A stretch of DNA of 64,000 nt. It comes from Rathayibacter oskolensis (GTDB lineage Bacteria; Actinomycetota; Actinomycetes; Actinomycetales; Microbacteriaceae). The DNA lies in the NCBI RefSeq assembly GCF_900177245.1, contig NZ_FXBM01000001.1, positions 1,364,001 to 1,428,000 on the forward strand, given 5' to 3'. Below the pieces are notes generated by a model, which was not told the DNA's origin, made no database searches, and saw only the letters and a list, made by a program, of their open reading frames with translations. Position numbers and translations under genes: made by a program. This document shows positions 51,646 to 62,403 of the stretch, in pieces; position 1 is the stretch's first letter, and every line of letters begins with the position of its first letter.

Positions 51646-53709
51646 TCAGACGAGGCCGCGACGACGCAGGAGCGGTTCGGTGCGCGCCTCCCGCCCGCGG
51701 AACTCGCGGTACGCCGCCAGGGGATCGCGGGAGCCGCCGATCCCGAGGATCATCCTGCGGAAGCGCTCGCCCGCGGCGCGATCGAGCCCGCCGTTCTCGG
51801 CGAACCACTCGACGGTGTCCGCGTCGAGGATCTCGCTCCAGATGTAGGAGTAGTAGCCCGCCGAGTAGCCGCCGGAGAAGACATGGGCGAAGTAGCTGCT
51901 CCGGTACCGCGGCGGGACGGCCGGGAGGAGCAGACCGACCTCGCCGAGCACCCGGGTCTCGAACTCGGCGACGTCGCGCTCCTCGACCGGCGCCGGCAGC
52001 TCGTGCCAGGCGAGGTCGAGCAGGGCGGAGGCGAGGTACTCGCTCGTCGCGAAGCCCTCGCCCCAGAGTGCCGCGGCCTCCAGCTGCTCGATGATCTCGG
52101 CCGGGAGCGCCTCGCCGGTCTCGACGTGGCGGGCGTACTCGGGCAGGAGCGACGGCCAGCGCACCCACATCTCGTTCACCTGGCTCGGGAACTCGACGAA
52201 GTCGCGGAAGACGCTCGTCCCGCCGAAGCGGGGGTAGTGCGTCGTCGCGAAGAGGCCGTGCAGCGCATGGCCGAACTCGTGGAAGAGCGTCTCGACCTCG
52301 TCGAGGCTGAGGAGCGCGTGCTCCCCCGGACCGGGGTCCGAGAGGTTCAGGTTGTTGACGACGACGGCGGAGTCGCCGAGAAGGGTGGTCCGCGTCGCGA
52401 GCGAGTTCATCCATGCGCCTCCGCGCTTTGAATCGCGAGTGAAGGGGTCGAAGAGGAAGAGGCCGAGGGCGGAGCCGTCCTCCTCGAGCACCTCGAAGAC
52501 GCGGACGTGCGCGCTGTACCCGACGAGGTCGCTCCGCTCCTCGAAGCGGACTCCGTAGAGACCGGCGGCAGCAGCGAACACGCCGTCGCGCAGCACCCGC
52601 TCGAGTTCGAAGTAGGGGCGCAGGGCACTGGAGTCGACGGCGTAGCTCGCGGCACGCACGCGCTCCTCGTAGAACGCGCGGTCCCAGGCCTCGAGCGCGA
52701 AGCGCGGCCCGCCGGCCGCGTCCTGCTCGGCGTCGGCGAGCTCCTGCGAGCGCTCGAGCTCGGCCCGCACGTTGCGCGACGCCGGGACGGCGAGCTCCTC
52801 GAGGAGCGAGCGGACGCGCTCGGGCGAGCCCGCGGTCTGCCCCGAGACGACGAGCTCGGCGTGGGACGCGAAGCCGAGCAGTCGCGCCCGCTCGGCCCGC
52901 AGAGCGGCGATCCGCTGGAGGTCTCCGCGGTTGTCGTGCGGTCCTCCCTCCGCCGCGCGACCGACGGAGGCGCGCAGGATGCGCTCGCGGACGGCTCTGT
53001 CGCGCAGACGTGCGAGCCAGGGGTGCCCGGAGTAGAGGGGGAGGGTGACGAGGTAGCCGTCGGCGCCCCGATCCTCGGCGGCGCGGGCGGCGGCGGCGAT
53101 CTCCGACGCGTCGAGGCCGTCGAGGTCGGCGGCCGACTCGAGCAGGACCGCGCGCTCGTTGGTCTCGGCGAGGAGGTTCTTCTCGAACCGGGTCGTCAGG
53201 GTCGAGAGCTGTTCGTTGAGCGAGCTCAGACGCGCCTTCCCGTCGTCGTCGAGCAGGGCACCAGCGCGCTCGAAGCGCGAGAGGACGCGCTCGAGGAGGT
53301 AGGCGGTCTCGGCGCCGAGGTCGAGCGCCGCCGCCGTGTCGGCGAGCCTGCGGAGGCGCCGCACGAGACGCGGATCGAGGGTGATGGCGTCGTCGTGCGC
53401 CGAGAGGAGCGGGGCGAGCTCCTCCTCGAGCGCGTCGGTCAGCTCGGTGCGATCGGAGGCGGCGACGGTGAAGAAGACGGCGCTGACCCGGCGGAGGGCG
53501 CGGCCCGATCTCTCCAGCGCGACGAGGGTGTTCTCGATGGTGGGCTCGTCGGGCGAGCCGGCGATCGCCTCGACCTCGGCGCGGTGCCGGCGCAGCGCCT
53601 CCGTGAAGGCGCCGCGGTAGGCGTTCGGGTCGACCGCCGCGAAGTCGGGCAGTCCGTGCGGAAGAGTGCTCGGCTCGAGCAGGACGGCGACGGGATCGGA
53701 GGCGCTCAT
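51646..53709 (-). CDS. M3-family oligopeptidase (Dcp/OpdA type)
   Basis: 687 residues. Thimet-oligopeptidase fold with the zinc motif LFHEFGHALHGL near 473, followed by the third-ligand Glu region FVEFPSQVNEMWV. The C-terminal HVFSGGYSAGYYSYIWSEILDAD is the conserved substrate-binding segment. It degrades short peptides produced by Clp and other proteases. Convergent with benE; 11 bases separate the stops. Confidence 0.94.
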   Translation of the reverse strand: MSASDPVAVLLEPSTLPHGLPDFAAVDPNAYRGAFTEALRRHRAEVEAIAGSPDEPTIENTLVALERSGRALRRVSAVFFTVAASDRTELTDALEEELAPLLSAHDDAITLDPRLVRRLRRLADTAAALDLGAETAYLLERVLSRFERAGALLDDDGKARLSSLNEQLSTLTTRFEKNLLAETNERAVLLESAADLDGLDASEIAAAARAAEDRGADGYLVTLPLYSGHPWLARLRDRAVRERILRASVGRAAEGGPHDNRGDLQRIAALRAERARLLGFASHAELVVSGQTAGSPERVRSLLEELAVPASRNVRAELERSQELADAEQDAAGGPRFALEAWDRAFYEERVRAASYAVDSSALRPYFELERVLRDGVFAAAAGLYGVRFEERSDLVGYSAHVRVFEVLEEDGSALGLFLFDPFTRDSKRGGAWMNSLATRTTLLGDSAVVVNNLNLSDPGPGEHALLSLDEVETLFHEFGHALHGLFATTHYPRFGGTSVFRDFVEFPSQVNEMWVRWPSLLPEYARHVETGEALPAEIIEQLEAAALWGEGFATSEYLASALLDLAWHELPAPVEERDVAEFETRVLGEVGLLLPAVPPRYRSSYFAHVFSGGYSAGYYSYIWSEILDADTVEWFAENGGLDRAAGERFRRMILGIGGSRDPLAAYREFRGREARTEPLLRRRGLV

Positions 53710-53745
53710 CCTGCGAGCCTAGGGGCGACGGCGGCCCTGCCGCCG

Positions 53746-54018
53746 TCAGCCCCAGTCGTCGTCGTCCTCACCCTCGACGCGGCCCTGCGGCTGCGTGATG
53801 TACGCCGCATCCTCGTCGGGACGGTAGGTGATGGTGGTGCCGTCGTCGAGCTCGACGACCGGCCTGCCCTCGAGCCAGGTCAGCTGCCAGCGCCACTGGG
53901 CGGTGTCGGTCCCGGAGGAGACCAGCTCCTCCTCGACGTCGCGGACGGCGGTCACGACGATCTCGGGCAGGGTCTGCGGCGGCTGCTGGCCGAGAGGCCA
54001 GCGTGTTCCGAGTTGCAT
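53746..54018 (-). CDS. Hypothetical protein
   Basis: 90 residues. It begins MQLGTRWPLGQQPPQTLPE, has a beta-rich middle (WRWQLTWLEGRPVVELDDGTT, then ITYRPDEDAAYITQ) and ends in an acidic stretch EGEDDDDWG. Small, soluble and acidic. It lies between valS and the M3 peptidase on the same strand. No known family recognised. Confidence 0.75.
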   Translation of the reverse strand: MQLGTRWPLGQQPPQTLPEIVVTAVRDVEEELVSSGTDTAQWRWQLTWLEGRPVVELDDGTTITYRPDEDAAYITQPQGRVEGEDDDDWG

Positions 54019-54075
54019 GAGGGGCTCCTCTGGTCAGGGCGGGCCGCGCGGTGTCGTCGCGGCCCGCCTCCGGTT

Positions 54076-56631
54076 CTAGCTCTCGGTCTCGAGCTCGATC
54101 GCGACGGCCAGCGCCGCCCCCTCGACCACGTCGAGGGAGGCGATGCGGCCGACGGCCGCGAGGTCGCCCGCCGCGAGCCGCAGCGGCGCGACGGCCTCGG
54201 CGGGGGCCGTCACGACGGCCGAGCGCACCGGGGTCTTCTGCGAGGCCTTCGCATCGGTCTTCGCGCGGCGGATCGCCGTGAGCACCGCGCTGGCCGCGCT
54301 GAGAACGGTCGCGTCGCCTCCCAGCCCGCTCGCCACCGGCCACGGCTGCACGTGCACCGAGCCGTCGTGCGACCACGACCAGGTCTCCTCCGTCGCGAAC
54401 GGGATGAACGGGGCGAAGAGCCGCTGGAGCGTGTCGAGCGCCAGGTGCAGCGCGGCGGCCGCGGAGGCGCCGTCCTCGCCGTAGGCGCGCTCCTTGACGA
54501 GCTCGAGGTAGTCGTCGCAGAAGGTCCAGAAGAACGCCTCGGTGTTCTCGAGCGCACGGGCGTGGTCGTAGTTCTCGAGAGCAGTCGTCGCCTCGGCCAC
54601 GACCGCGTCGAGGGTGGCGAGCATGCTCAGATCGAGAGGATCGGTGACCTGCGCGCCCTCGGGCAGAGGGAAGCCGTGGATGAACTTCGCCGCGTTGAGG
54701 ACCTTGATCGCCAGGCGGCGCCCGATCTTGATCTGCGTCGGGTTCTGCGGGTCGAACGCCGCGTCGGTGCCCAGGCGCGAGGAGGCGGCCCAGTAGCGGA
54801 CTGCGTCCGAGCCGTGCTGCTCGAGCATCCCGGCGGGAGTCACGACGTTGCCCTTCGACTTCGACATCTTCTTGCGGTCGGGGTCGACGATGAAGCCCGA
54901 GACCGTCGCGTTCCCCCAGGGAGCGCGGCCGTCCTCGAGCTGCGAGCGCAGCAGGGTCGAGAAGAGCCAGGTGCGGATGATGTCCTGACCCTGCGGGCGC
55001 AGGTCGTAGGGCGCGACAAGCTTCCACAGTTCGTCGTCGCGCTCCCAGCCGCCCGCGAGCTGCGGGGTGAGCGACGAGGTCGCCCAGGTGTCCATGACGT
55101 CGAGCTCGCCCTGGAAGCCGCCGGGGACTCCGCGCTGGTCCTCGGAGTAGCCGGGTGCCGCATCGGAGGAGGGGTCGACCGGCAGCGCCGACTCGTCGGG
55201 GACCAGCGGCTCGTCGAAGACGGGGTTGCCGTCGCCGTCCAGCGGGTACCAGACGGGGATAGGCACGCCGAAGAAGCGCTGGCGCGAGATCAGCCAGTCA
55301 CCCGAGAGGCCGTTCACCCAGTTCTCGTAGCGGACACGCATGAACTCGGGCACGAACCGCACGTCGCGGCCCAGCTCGAGCAGGCGCTCCTTGAGCGCCG
55401 CGTCGCGGGCGCCGTTGGTGATGTACCACTGCCGGGTCGACACGATCTCGAGGGGCTTGTCGCCCTTCTCGAAGAACTTGACGGGGTGCGTGATCGGACG
55501 CGCCTCGCCGACCATCTCGCCCGACTCCTGGAGCAGCGCGACGACGGCCTGCTTCGCCGAGAACACGGTCTTGCCCGCGAGCTGCTCGTACGCCGCGCGG
55601 CCGGAGTCGCTGGTGATCGCGGCGGGGGCCTCCGAGACGATGCGGCCGTCGAAGCCGATGATCGCGCGGTTCGGGAGGTCGAGCTCGCGCCACCAGACGA
55701 CGTCGGTCACGTCGCCGAACGTGCAGATCATCGCGATCCCCGAGCCCTTGTCCTTCTGCGCGAGGTGGTGCGCGAGCACCGGCACCTCGACGTCGAAGAG
55801 CGGGGTGCGCACCGTGGTTCCGAACAGCGGCTGGTAGCGCTCGTCGTCGGGGTGCGCGACGAGCGCGACGCAGGCGGGGAGGAGCTCGGGGCGCGTGGTC
55901 TCGATGAAGACGTCGTCGGCTCCGTCGCGGTGGAACGCGATGCGGTGGTAGGCGCCGGGCTGCTCCTTGTCCTCGAGCTCGGCCTGCGCGACCGCGGTGC
56001 GGAACGTGATGTCCCAGAGTGTCGGCGCCTGCGCCTGGTACGCCTCGCCGCGGGCGAGGTTCCGCAGGAACGCACGCTGGGAGGCGGCCTGCGACTCCTC
56101 GCCGATGGTGCGGTAGCTCTGCGACCAGTCGACTGAGAGGCCGAGTGTGCGCCACAGGTCCTCGAACTGCTTCTCGTCCTCGACGGTCAGCCGCTCGCAC
56201 AGCTCGATGAAGTTGCGGCGCGAGATCGGCTTCTGGTCGGCGGCCTTGCTGCTCTTGTTGTCGCCGCCCTCGAAGGGAGGCGTGAATCCGGCCTCGTAGG
56301 GCAGCGTCGGGTCGCAGCGCACCCCGTAGTAGTTCTGCACCCGGCGCTCGGTCGGCAGGCCGTTGTCGTCCCAGCCCATCGGGTAGAAGACGCTCCGGCC
56401 GCGCATCCGCTGGAACCGGGCGACCACGTCGGTGTGCGTGTACGAGAAGACGTGGCCGATGTGCAGCGACCCCGAGGCGGTCGGGGGCGGGGTGTCGATC
56501 GAGTAGACGTCCTGGCGCGTGAGCCCGGTGCGATCGAACCGGTAGGTGCCGTCGGTCTTCCAGACGAGGCCCCACTTGCTCTCGAGACCCTCGAGGGCGG
56601 GCTTGGCGGGGAGGTGCGCGGCGACGGTCAT
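54076..56631 (-). CDS. valS: Valyl-tRNA synthetase
   Basis: 851 residues from the ATG at 56631. Class I synthetase with HIGH (57-60, GSLHIGHVFSYTH) and KMSKSKGN near 588, plus an editing domain and the anticodon domain. The segment NKSSKAADQKPISRRNFIELC and the absence of the C-terminal tRNA-binding coiled coil suggest the archaeal-like ValS form. It charges tRNA-Val. Unlike ileS, no T-box is seen in its upstream region. Confidence 0.95.
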   Translation of the reverse strand: MTVAAHLPAKPALEGLESKWGLVWKTDGTYRFDRTGLTRQDVYSIDTPPPTASGSLHIGHVFSYTHTDVVARFQRMRGRSVFYPMGWDDNGLPTERRVQNYYGVRCDPTLPYEAGFTPPFEGGDNKSSKAADQKPISRRNFIELCERLTVEDEKQFEDLWRTLGLSVDWSQSYRTIGEESQAASQRAFLRNLARGEAYQAQAPTLWDITFRTAVAQAELEDKEQPGAYHRIAFHRDGADDVFIETTRPELLPACVALVAHPDDERYQPLFGTTVRTPLFDVEVPVLAHHLAQKDKGSGIAMICTFGDVTDVVWWRELDLPNRAIIGFDGRIVSEAPAAITSDSGRAAYEQLAGKTVFSAKQAVVALLQESGEMVGEARPITHPVKFFEKGDKPLEIVSTRQWYITNGARDAALKERLLELGRDVRFVPEFMRVRYENWVNGLSGDWLISRQRFFGVPIPVWYPLDGDGNPVFDEPLVPDESALPVDPSSDAAPGYSEDQRGVPGGFQGELDVMDTWATSSLTPQLAGGWERDDELWKLVAPYDLRPQGQDIIRTWLFSTLLRSQLEDGRAPWGNATVSGFIVDPDRKKMSKSKGNVVTPAGMLEQHGSDAVRYWAASSRLGTDAAFDPQNPTQIKIGRRLAIKVLNAAKFIHGFPLPEGAQVTDPLDLSMLATLDAVVAEATTALENYDHARALENTEAFFWTFCDDYLELVKERAYGEDGASAAAALHLALDTLQRLFAPFIPFATEETWSWSHDGSVHVQPWPVASGLGGDATVLSAASAVLTAIRRAKTDAKASQKTPVRSAVVTAPAEAVAPLRLAAGDLAAVGRIASLDVVEGAALAVAIELETES

Positions 56632-56760
56632 GGTTCTCCGGTTCGATATGGGCGGCACCGTGTCGGTGGTGATGATGCCTGGATGGGGGCTCTGGAGCGG
56701 ATCTCTCTCGGGCCGCATCGATTCTACGGGGCGCGGGCGCGGACGGTGTCCGGGCGGGGT

Positions 56761-56838
56761 GGGTCTCGAGACGCCGTCTCCCGCGACTGCTCGACAGCCG
56801 CTGCGTGTCGAGCGGCGCCTCCCCTGCTGATCGAGCCG
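56761..56838. repeat. Dispersed palindromic element, copy C (diverged)
   Basis: GGGTCTCGAGACG, then GACTGCTCGACAGC, GTGTCGAGC and CTGCTGATCGAGC. These are the same modules as copies A (30654) and B (37703), partly degraded. It lies in the gap between valS and the TetR gene. Confidence 0.7.
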
Positions 56839-56842
56839 ACCG

Positions 56843-57448
56843 TCAGCCGACCACCGGCGCGAAGCCGCTGCAGACCGGAGCGAGCGCCTCGTCGAGATAG
56901 GGCACGAGCTCTCCCCGGGTCGGCCCCGCGGACGCCCAGGCCTGCACGGCGGCGACAGCGGCCCCGACGCTCGCGTAGGCGACCGCCCGCGTGAGGTGGG
57001 AGGGGAGCGGATGCGCGGACCGCCGCTCGACGAACGCCGCGACCACCGCGGCCTGCCGGACCAGGCGCGACAGGGCGGACGCCTGCAGCTCGTGCACGCT
57101 GCCGATCAGCTCCGACTGGGTCAGCGCCCAGGGCACGGTCGACGGACCGAACCCCGCGCCGACCGCCAGCAGCGCCCCGCGGAGCGCCTCCATCACGGGA
57201 AGCGCGGGATCGGCCGCCGCGAGCGCCCCCGGGAGCTCGGCGAGGCGGTCGTCGACGAGGACCCAGAAGACGTCGCTCTTGGACTCGAAGTAGTTGAAGA
57301 AGGTGTTGCGCGAGACCCCAGCCCGCTGGGCGATCTGCTCGACCGTCGTGCCGGCGTAGCTCTGCTCGACGAAGAGGTCGAGCGCCGCGTCCTCGAGCAT
57401 GGATCTCGAGGAGGCGCGGGGCCGTCCCCGTGCTGCCGCTCGCGCCAT
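56843..57448 (-). CDS. TetR-family transcriptional regulator
   Basis: 201 residues. The N-terminal helix-turn-helix reads MLEDAALDLFVEQSYAGTTVEQIAQRAGVSRNTFFNYFESKSDVFW. The C-terminal ligand domain is Ala-rich and helical (PSHLTRAVAYASVGAAVAAVQAWAS). It is divergent from ileS, and its own target is not obvious. A TetR protein could act on the fadD palindrome at 8144, but nothing in the window links them. Confidence 0.92.
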   Translation of the reverse strand: MARAAARGRPRASSRSMLEDAALDLFVEQSYAGTTVEQIAQRAGVSRNTFFNYFESKSDVFWVLVDDRLAELPGALAAADPALPVMEALRGALLAVGAGFGPSTVPWALTQSELIGSVHELQASALSRLVRQAAVVAAFVERRSAHPLPSHLTRAVAYASVGAAVAAVQAWASAGPTRGELVPYLDEALAPVCSGFAPVVG

Positions 57449-57479
57449 GACCGCTCCTGCCCCGCCTCCGCCGACGCGC

Positions 57480-57719
57480 TAGGATATCGGCTGGACGACA
57501 TCGACCCGGCCATCACCGGCGAGTCTCCGGAAGAACGGCTCCGGCTCCGGCCGAGGCCCAGTAGAACCGGACGGGTACGGCCCGTGACAGCCGATCGAGT
57601 GGGAACGCCGCAGCCTGTGCTGAGCGGACCAAGCGAGGTGGTACCGCGACCCGGCCCGGGCTGAGAGATCCGGGCGGGCCGTCCTCGTGCAGACCAGCAT
57701 CATTGCCAGGAGAACGCAC
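57480..57719 (+). ncRNA. T-box leader of ileS
   Basis: The T-box consensus GAGGTGGTACCGCGAC is at 57635-57650, with the TGGT bulge (57639-57642) that pairs with the ACCA end of uncharged tRNA-Ile. A TAGGAT -10 box at 57480-57485 puts the transcription start near 57492, so stem I is very short, as in the ultrashort T-boxes of actinobacterial ileS. Isoleucine ATC triplets at 57500 and 57512 are specifier candidates. The leader ends in AGGAGA and the GTG start with no U-tract terminator, which points to translational control. Confidence 0.9.
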
Positions 57720-60700
57720 GTGAGCTATCCGTTGACCCCGCCCGCCCGCCGCGACGCCGGCGACTCCGCCTTCGGCCGCGGGGTGAGCGCCTCGCCGCGC
57801 TTCCCCAAGATCGAGGAGGGCGTCCTCGCCTACTGGAAGGCCGACGACACCTTCCAGGAGTCGATCCGCGCCCGCGAGGGAGCTCCCGAGTGGGTCTTCT
57901 ACGACGGCCCGCCGTTCGCCAACGGCCTGCCGCACTACGGGCACCTGCTCACCGGCTACGCCAAGGACGTCTTCCCGCGCTTCGAGACCATGCGCGGCAA
58001 GCAGGTGCACCGCCGCTTCGGCTGGGACACCCACGGGCTCCCCGCCGAGCTCGAGGCGGAGCGGCAGCTCGGCATCACCGACAAGTCCCAGATCGAGGAG
58101 ATGGGCATCGCCGCGTTCAACGCCGCGGCGAAGGAGTCGGTGCTGCGCTACACGGGGGAGTGGCAGGACTACGTCACCCGTCAGGCGCGCTGGGTCGACT
58201 TCGACGACGACTACAAGACGCTCGACCCCTCCTTCATGGAGTCGGTGATCTGGGCGTTCAAGCAGCTCTACGACAAGGGCCTCGCCTACGAGGGCTACCG
58301 CGTCCTGCCCTACTGCTGGCGCGACCAGACCCCGCTCTCGAACCACGAGCTGCGGATGGACGACGACGTCTACAAGATGCGTCAGGACCAGACGGTCACC
58401 GTGACCTTCCCGCTCGTCGGCGAGACCGCCGAGGCGCTCGGACTCACCGCCGTGCGCGCGCTCGCCTGGACCACGACCCCGTGGACCCTGCCGACCAACC
58501 TCGCCCTCGCTGTCGGTCCCGACATCGAGTACGCCGTCGTGCCGGCCGGCCCGAACGGCGCCGCCGACGGCAAGGGCGAGCCGGAGGAGCGCGAGCTCGC
58601 CGCCGAGTACCTGGTCGCCATCGACCAGGTCGGCGCCTACGCGAAGGATCTCGGCTACGCCGACACCCGGGAGGCGCTCGCCGCCGTCTCGCGCACCCAT
58701 CGCGGCCGCGAGCTCGAGGGCATCAGCTACGACCGCCTCTGGGACCACTACGCCGACACCGAGGTCTGGGGCACGCAGAACGCGTGGCGCATCCTCGTCG
58801 CCGACTACGTGACGACCAGCGAGGGCACGGGCATCGTGCACCAGGCGCCCGCCTACGGCGAGGACGACCAGAAGGTGTGCGAGGCGGCGGGGATCCCCGT
58901 CATCATCTCCGTCGACGACGGCGGCCGGTTCCTCCCGCAGATCGAGGAGGTCGCGGGCCTCCAGGTCTTCGAGGCCAACAAGCCGCTCACCCAGCTGCTG
59001 CGCGCCGAGCACCGGCTGCTGCGCCAGGCGAGCTACGAGCACTCCTACCCGCACTGCTGGCGCTGCCGCAATCCGCTGATCTACAAGGCCGTCTCGAGCT
59101 GGTTCGTCCGCGTCACCGCGATCCGCGACCGGATGGAGGAGCTCAACCAGGAGATCACCTGGGTGCCGGGCAACGTGAAGGACGGCCAGTTCGGCAAGTG
59201 GCTCTCGGGTGCCCGCGACTGGTCGATCAGCCGGAACCGCTACTTCGGCTCGCCCATCCCGGTCTGGAAGAGCGACGACCCCGAGTACACGCGCATCGAC
59301 GTCTACGGCTCGCTCGACGAGCTCGAGCGCGACTTCGGCGTTCGTCCGGAGGATCTGCACCGCCCCTTCATCGACGAGCTCACGCGGCCCAATCCCGACG
59401 ACCCGACCGGCCGCTCGACGATGCGCCGCATCACCGACGTGCTCGACGTCTGGTTCGACTCGGGGTCCATGCCGTTCGCGCAGGTGCACTACCCGTTCGA
59501 GAACGCGGACTGGTTCGACACCCACAACCCGGCCGACTTCATCGTCGAGTACATCGGGCAGACGCGGGGCTGGTTCTACACGCTCCACGTGCTCTCGACC
59601 GCGCTCTTCGACCGGCCGGCGTTCCGCAACGTGGTCAGCCACGGCATCGTCCTCGGCAACGACGGCCAGAAGATGTCGAAGTCGCTGCGCAACTACCCCG
59701 ACGTCGCCGAGGTGTTCGACCGCGACGGCTCCGACGCGATGCGCTGGTTCCTGATGTCGAGCCCGGTGCTGCGCGGCGGCAACCTCGTGGTGACCGAGGA
59801 GGGCATCCGCGAGGGCGTCCGCCAGGTGCTGCTGCCGCTGTGGAACACGTGGTACTTCTTCTCGCTCTACGCCAACGCCTCCGGGTCGGGCGGCTACAGC
59901 GCGGCTCGGCGCACCGACTCCGAGGACGTCCTCGACCGCTACCTGCTCGCGAAGACGCACGACCTCGTCGAGACGGTCACCGGGCACCTCGAGGCGCTCG
60001 ACTCCACGCTCGCGGCCGCCGCGCTGCGCGACTTCGCCGACGTGCTCACCAACTGGTACGTCCGCCGCTCGCGTGACCGCTTCTGGCAGGGCGTCGACGA
60101 CGAGGGCCGCGGCTCCGAGGCGTTCGACACGCTGTACACGGTCCTCGAGACCGTCTGCCGGGTCGCGGCACCGCTGCTCCCGCTGATCTCGGAGGAGATC
60201 TGGCAGGGCCTCACGGGCGGTCGGAGCGTCCACCTGGCCGACTGGCCCGACGCGTCCGAGTTCCCCGTCGACGAGGAGCTGGTACACGCGATGGACGCGG
60301 TGCGCGCCATCTCGTCGACGGCGCTCTCGCTGCGCAAGCAGGCGGGGCTGCGCGTCCGGCTGCCGCTCGCCCGCCTGACGGTGGTCGTGGCGGAGGCGGA
60401 CGAGCTCGCCCCGTTCGAGGCGATCCTCCGCGATGAGCTGAACGTGAAGGAGGTGGCACTGGTCCCGCTGGTCGACTCCAGCGCCGCCGACTACGGCGTC
60501 ACCTCGCGGCTCTCGGTCAACGCTCGCGCCGCCGGCCCGCGCCTGGGCCGCGGCGTCCAAACCGTCATCAGGGCGGCCAAGGCGGGCGACTGGAGCGAAT
60601 CCGACGGCGTGGTCACCGCCGGTGGCGTCGAGCTCGTCGAGGGCGAGTACGAGCTGACCCTCGAGGTCTCGGGCTCCGGTGCCGACGACCGCGCCATCGC

Positions 60701-61040
60701 GCTGCTCCCGCGCGGGGGCTTCGTGCTGCTCGACACGGCGACGACCCCCGAGCTCGAGGCCGAGGGACTCGCCCGCGACCTCGTCCGCGCGGTCCAGGAC
60801 GCCCGCAAGGCGGCCGGCCTCGAGGTGAGCGACCGCATCGTCCTCGAGATCGTGCTCGACGAGCCGAGCCTCGCCGCGCTCGAACCGCACGCCGTGTGGA
60901 TCGCCGACGAGACTCTCGCGACCGGCTTCGCCTTCGCCCCGCTCACGGTCCCCCTCGAGGGCGGCGAGGGAGCAGTGACCTTCGGCCCCGCCGGCACCGC
61001 CATCATCCGCATCGAGAAGGTCGAGGGAGCCGATGTCTGA
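57720..61040 (+). CDS. ileS: Isoleucyl-tRNA synthetase, type 2
   Basis: 1106 residues from the GTG at 57720, six bases after AGGAGA; an in-frame ATG at 57687 lies inside the leader. Class I synthetase whose HIGH motif is HYGH (72-75, [12 protein letters not shown]) and whose KMSKS loop is [13 protein letters not shown] near 650. Both mark the eukaryote-like type 2 IleRS, the form linked to low mupirocin sensitivity. The editing domain has the usual [12 protein letters not shown]. The last 8 bases overlap folC. Confidence 0.97.
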   Translation: MSYPLTPPARRDAGDSAFGRGVSASPRFPKIEEGVLAYWKADDTFQESIRAREGAPEWVFYDGPPFANGLPHYGHLLTGYAKDVFPRFETMRGKQVHRRFGWDTHGLPAELEAERQLGITDKSQIEEMGIAAFNAAAKESVLRYTGEWQDYVTRQARWVDFDDDYKTLDPSFMESVIWAFKQLYDKGLAYEGYRVLPYCWRDQTPLSNHELRMDDDVYKMRQDQTVTVTFPLVGETAEALGLTAVRALAWTTTPWTLPTNLALAVGPDIEYAVVPAGPNGAADGKGEPEERELAAEYLVAIDQVGAYAKDLGYADTREALAAVSRTHRGRELEGISYDRLWDHYADTEVWGTQNAWRILVADYVTTSEGTGIVHQAPAYGEDDQKVCEAAGIPVIISVDDGGRFLPQIEEVAGLQVFEANKPLTQLLRAEHRLLRQASYEHSYPHCWRCRNPLIYKAVSSWFVRVTAIRDRMEELNQEITWVPGNVKDGQFGKWLSGARDWSISRNRYFGSPIPVWKSDDPEYTRIDVYGSLDELERDFGVRPEDLHRPFIDELTRPNPDDPTGRSTMRRITDVLDVWFDSGSMPFAQVHYPFENADWFDTHNPADFIVEYIGQTRGWFYTLHVLSTALFDRPAFRNVVSHGIVLGNDGQKMSKSLRNYPDVAEVFDRDGSDAMRWFLMSSPVLRGGNLVVTEEGIREGVRQVLLPLWNTWYFFSLYANASGSGGYSAARRTDSEDVLDRYLLAKTHDLVETVTGHLEALDSTLAAAALRDFADVLTNWYVRRSRDRFWQGVDDEGRGSEAFDTLYTVLETVCRVAAPLLPLISEEIWQGLTGGRSVHLADWPDASEFPVDEELVHAMDAVRAISSTALSLRKQAGLRVRLPLARLTVVVAEADELAPFEAILRDELNVKEVALVPLVDSSAADYGVTSRLSVNARAAGPRLGRGVQTVIRAAKAGDWSESDGVVTAGGVELVEGEYELTLEVSGSGADDRAIALLPRGGFVLLDTATTPELEAEGLARDLVRAVQDARKAAGLEVSDRIVLEIVLDEPSLAALEPHAVWIADETLATGFAFAPLTVPLEGGEGAVTFGPAGTAIIRIEKVEGADV

Positions 61041-62403
61041 TCTCTTCGACGACGGAGGCGATCGGCGCGCTGCCGACGCCGTCTACGCGACGCTCCTGGA
61101 GCGTCTCGGCGAGGCGAGCATCCGCCCCCGCCTCGCCCCCACGCGGCGCGCCGTCGAGATCCTCGGCGACCCGCAGCGGGCCTACCCGGTGATCCAGATC
61201 GCGGGCACCAACGGCAAGACGTCGACCAGCCGCATGATCGAGAGCCTCCTGCGCGCGCACGGTCTGCGGGTGGGCCTGTTCACGAGTCCGCACCTCGAGC
61301 GCTTCAACGAGCGCATCGTGATCGACGGCGAGCCCATCTCCGACGAGAGCCTCGTCGCGAACTGGCAGGACGTCGAGCCCTACATCCGGATGACCGACGC
61401 CGAGCTCGCGGAGCAGGGCGAGACTCCGCTCTCGTTCTTCGAGGCGATCACCGTGCTCGCCTACGCCGCCTTCGCCGACGCTCCCGTCGACGTGGCGGTC
61501 GTCGAGGTGGGGATGGGCGGCGAGTGGGACTCGACGAACGTGGCCGACGCGCAGGTCGCCGTCTTCACTCCGATCGCCCTCGACCACACCGACCGGCTCG
61601 GCTCCACGATCGAGGAGATCGCGCGGACCAAGTCGGGGATCGTGAAGCCGCTGGCGTCCGTGGTCTCGGCCAAGCAGACCGCCGAGGCCGAGGCGGTGCT
61701 GCGGAACGCCGCGTCCGCGACCGAGTCGACGATCGTCTTCGAGGGCGCCGACTTCGACGTCTCCTCGACCACCGTCGCCGTCGGCGGACAGCTCGTCTCG
61801 GTGCGGGGACTCGTCACCTCCTACGAGCAGCTGCTGCTGCCGTTCTTCGGTGATCACCAGGCCGAGAACGCGGCCGTGGCGGTCGCCGCCGTCGAGACGT
61901 TCCTGGGTGGAGGCACCCAGCAGCTCACCGGCGACGTCCTCGACGAGGGCTTCGCCTCCGCCACCTCGCCCGGCCGCCTGCAGCTGGTCGGCCTGTCGCC
62001 GCGCACGATCGTCGACGCCGCCCACAACCCGCACGGCGCGGCGTCCCTCGCCGCCGCTCTGGGCCGCTACTTCGACTTCGACCGCGTCACCGCCGTTCTC
62101 GGAGTGCTCGCCGAGAAGGACGCCGAGGGGATCCTCCGCGAGCTCCGGCCCGTCGTCGACGAGCTGATCATCACGACGGCGCCGAGCGCCCGGGCGCTCC
62201 CCTCGGCCGATCTCGCCGCCCTGGCCCGCACGGTGTTCCCGGAGGAGGCGGTGCACGTCGCCGACGACCCGCACGCAGCGCTGACGGCAGGCCGGCTCCT
62301 CGCCGCGCGCACCGACAAGGGCGCGCTGATCGTCACCGGATCGATCACCCTGGTCGGGACCACCCTGACCGTCTCCCGCGACGAGAACTGGCTCGGTTCG
62401 TGA
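61033..62403 (+). CDS. folC: Folylpolyglutamate/dihydrofolate synthase
   Basis: 456 residues, starting inside the end of ileS. Mur-ligase-type enzyme that adds glutamate to folates. The P-loop is [15 protein letters not shown] near 57, followed by [35 protein letters not shown] with a metal-binding Glu, and [18 protein letters not shown] with the His and Asn of the second domain. The gene order folC-DUF4233-ndk is conserved in actinobacteria. Confidence 0.96.
   Translation: MSDLFDDGGDRRAADAVYATLLERLGEASIRPRLAPTRRAVEILGDPQRAYPVIQIAGTNGKTSTSRMIESLLRAHGLRVGLFTSPHLERFNERIVIDGEPISDESLVANWQDVEPYIRMTDAELAEQGETPLSFFEAITVLAYAAFADAPVDVAVVEVGMGGEWDSTNVADAQVAVFTPIALDHTDRLGSTIEEIARTKSGIVKPLASVVSAKQTAEAEAVLRNAASATESTIVFEGADFDVSSTTVAVGGQLVSVRGLVTSYEQLLLPFFGDHQAENAAVAVAAVETFLGGGTQQLTGDVLDEGFASATSPGRLQLVGLSPRTIVDAAHNPHGAASLAAALGRYFDFDRVTAVLGVLAEKDAEGILRELRPVVDELIITTAPSARALPSADLAALARTVFPEEAVHVADDPHAALTAGRLLAARTDKGALIVTGSITLVGTTLTVSRDENWLGS

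Noticed and set aside
54143-54557. Tail of valS as a separate small gene
   Set aside because: The valS frame is continuous through the anticodon domain to the stop at 54076, and the other frames are shadows.
52507-56136. Open frame of 1209 codons on the plus strand opposite the M3 peptidase and valS
   Set aside because: It spans two real genes on the other strand, reads as low-complexity Arg/Gly/Val/Glu, and has no ribosome site or motif.
57513-60890. Long open frame (over 1100 codons) on the minus strand opposite ileS
   Set aside because: It is the antisense image of a high-GC gene. Its composition (Arg, Val, Asp, Glu and His runs) shows no domain, and ileS on the other strand has every family motif.
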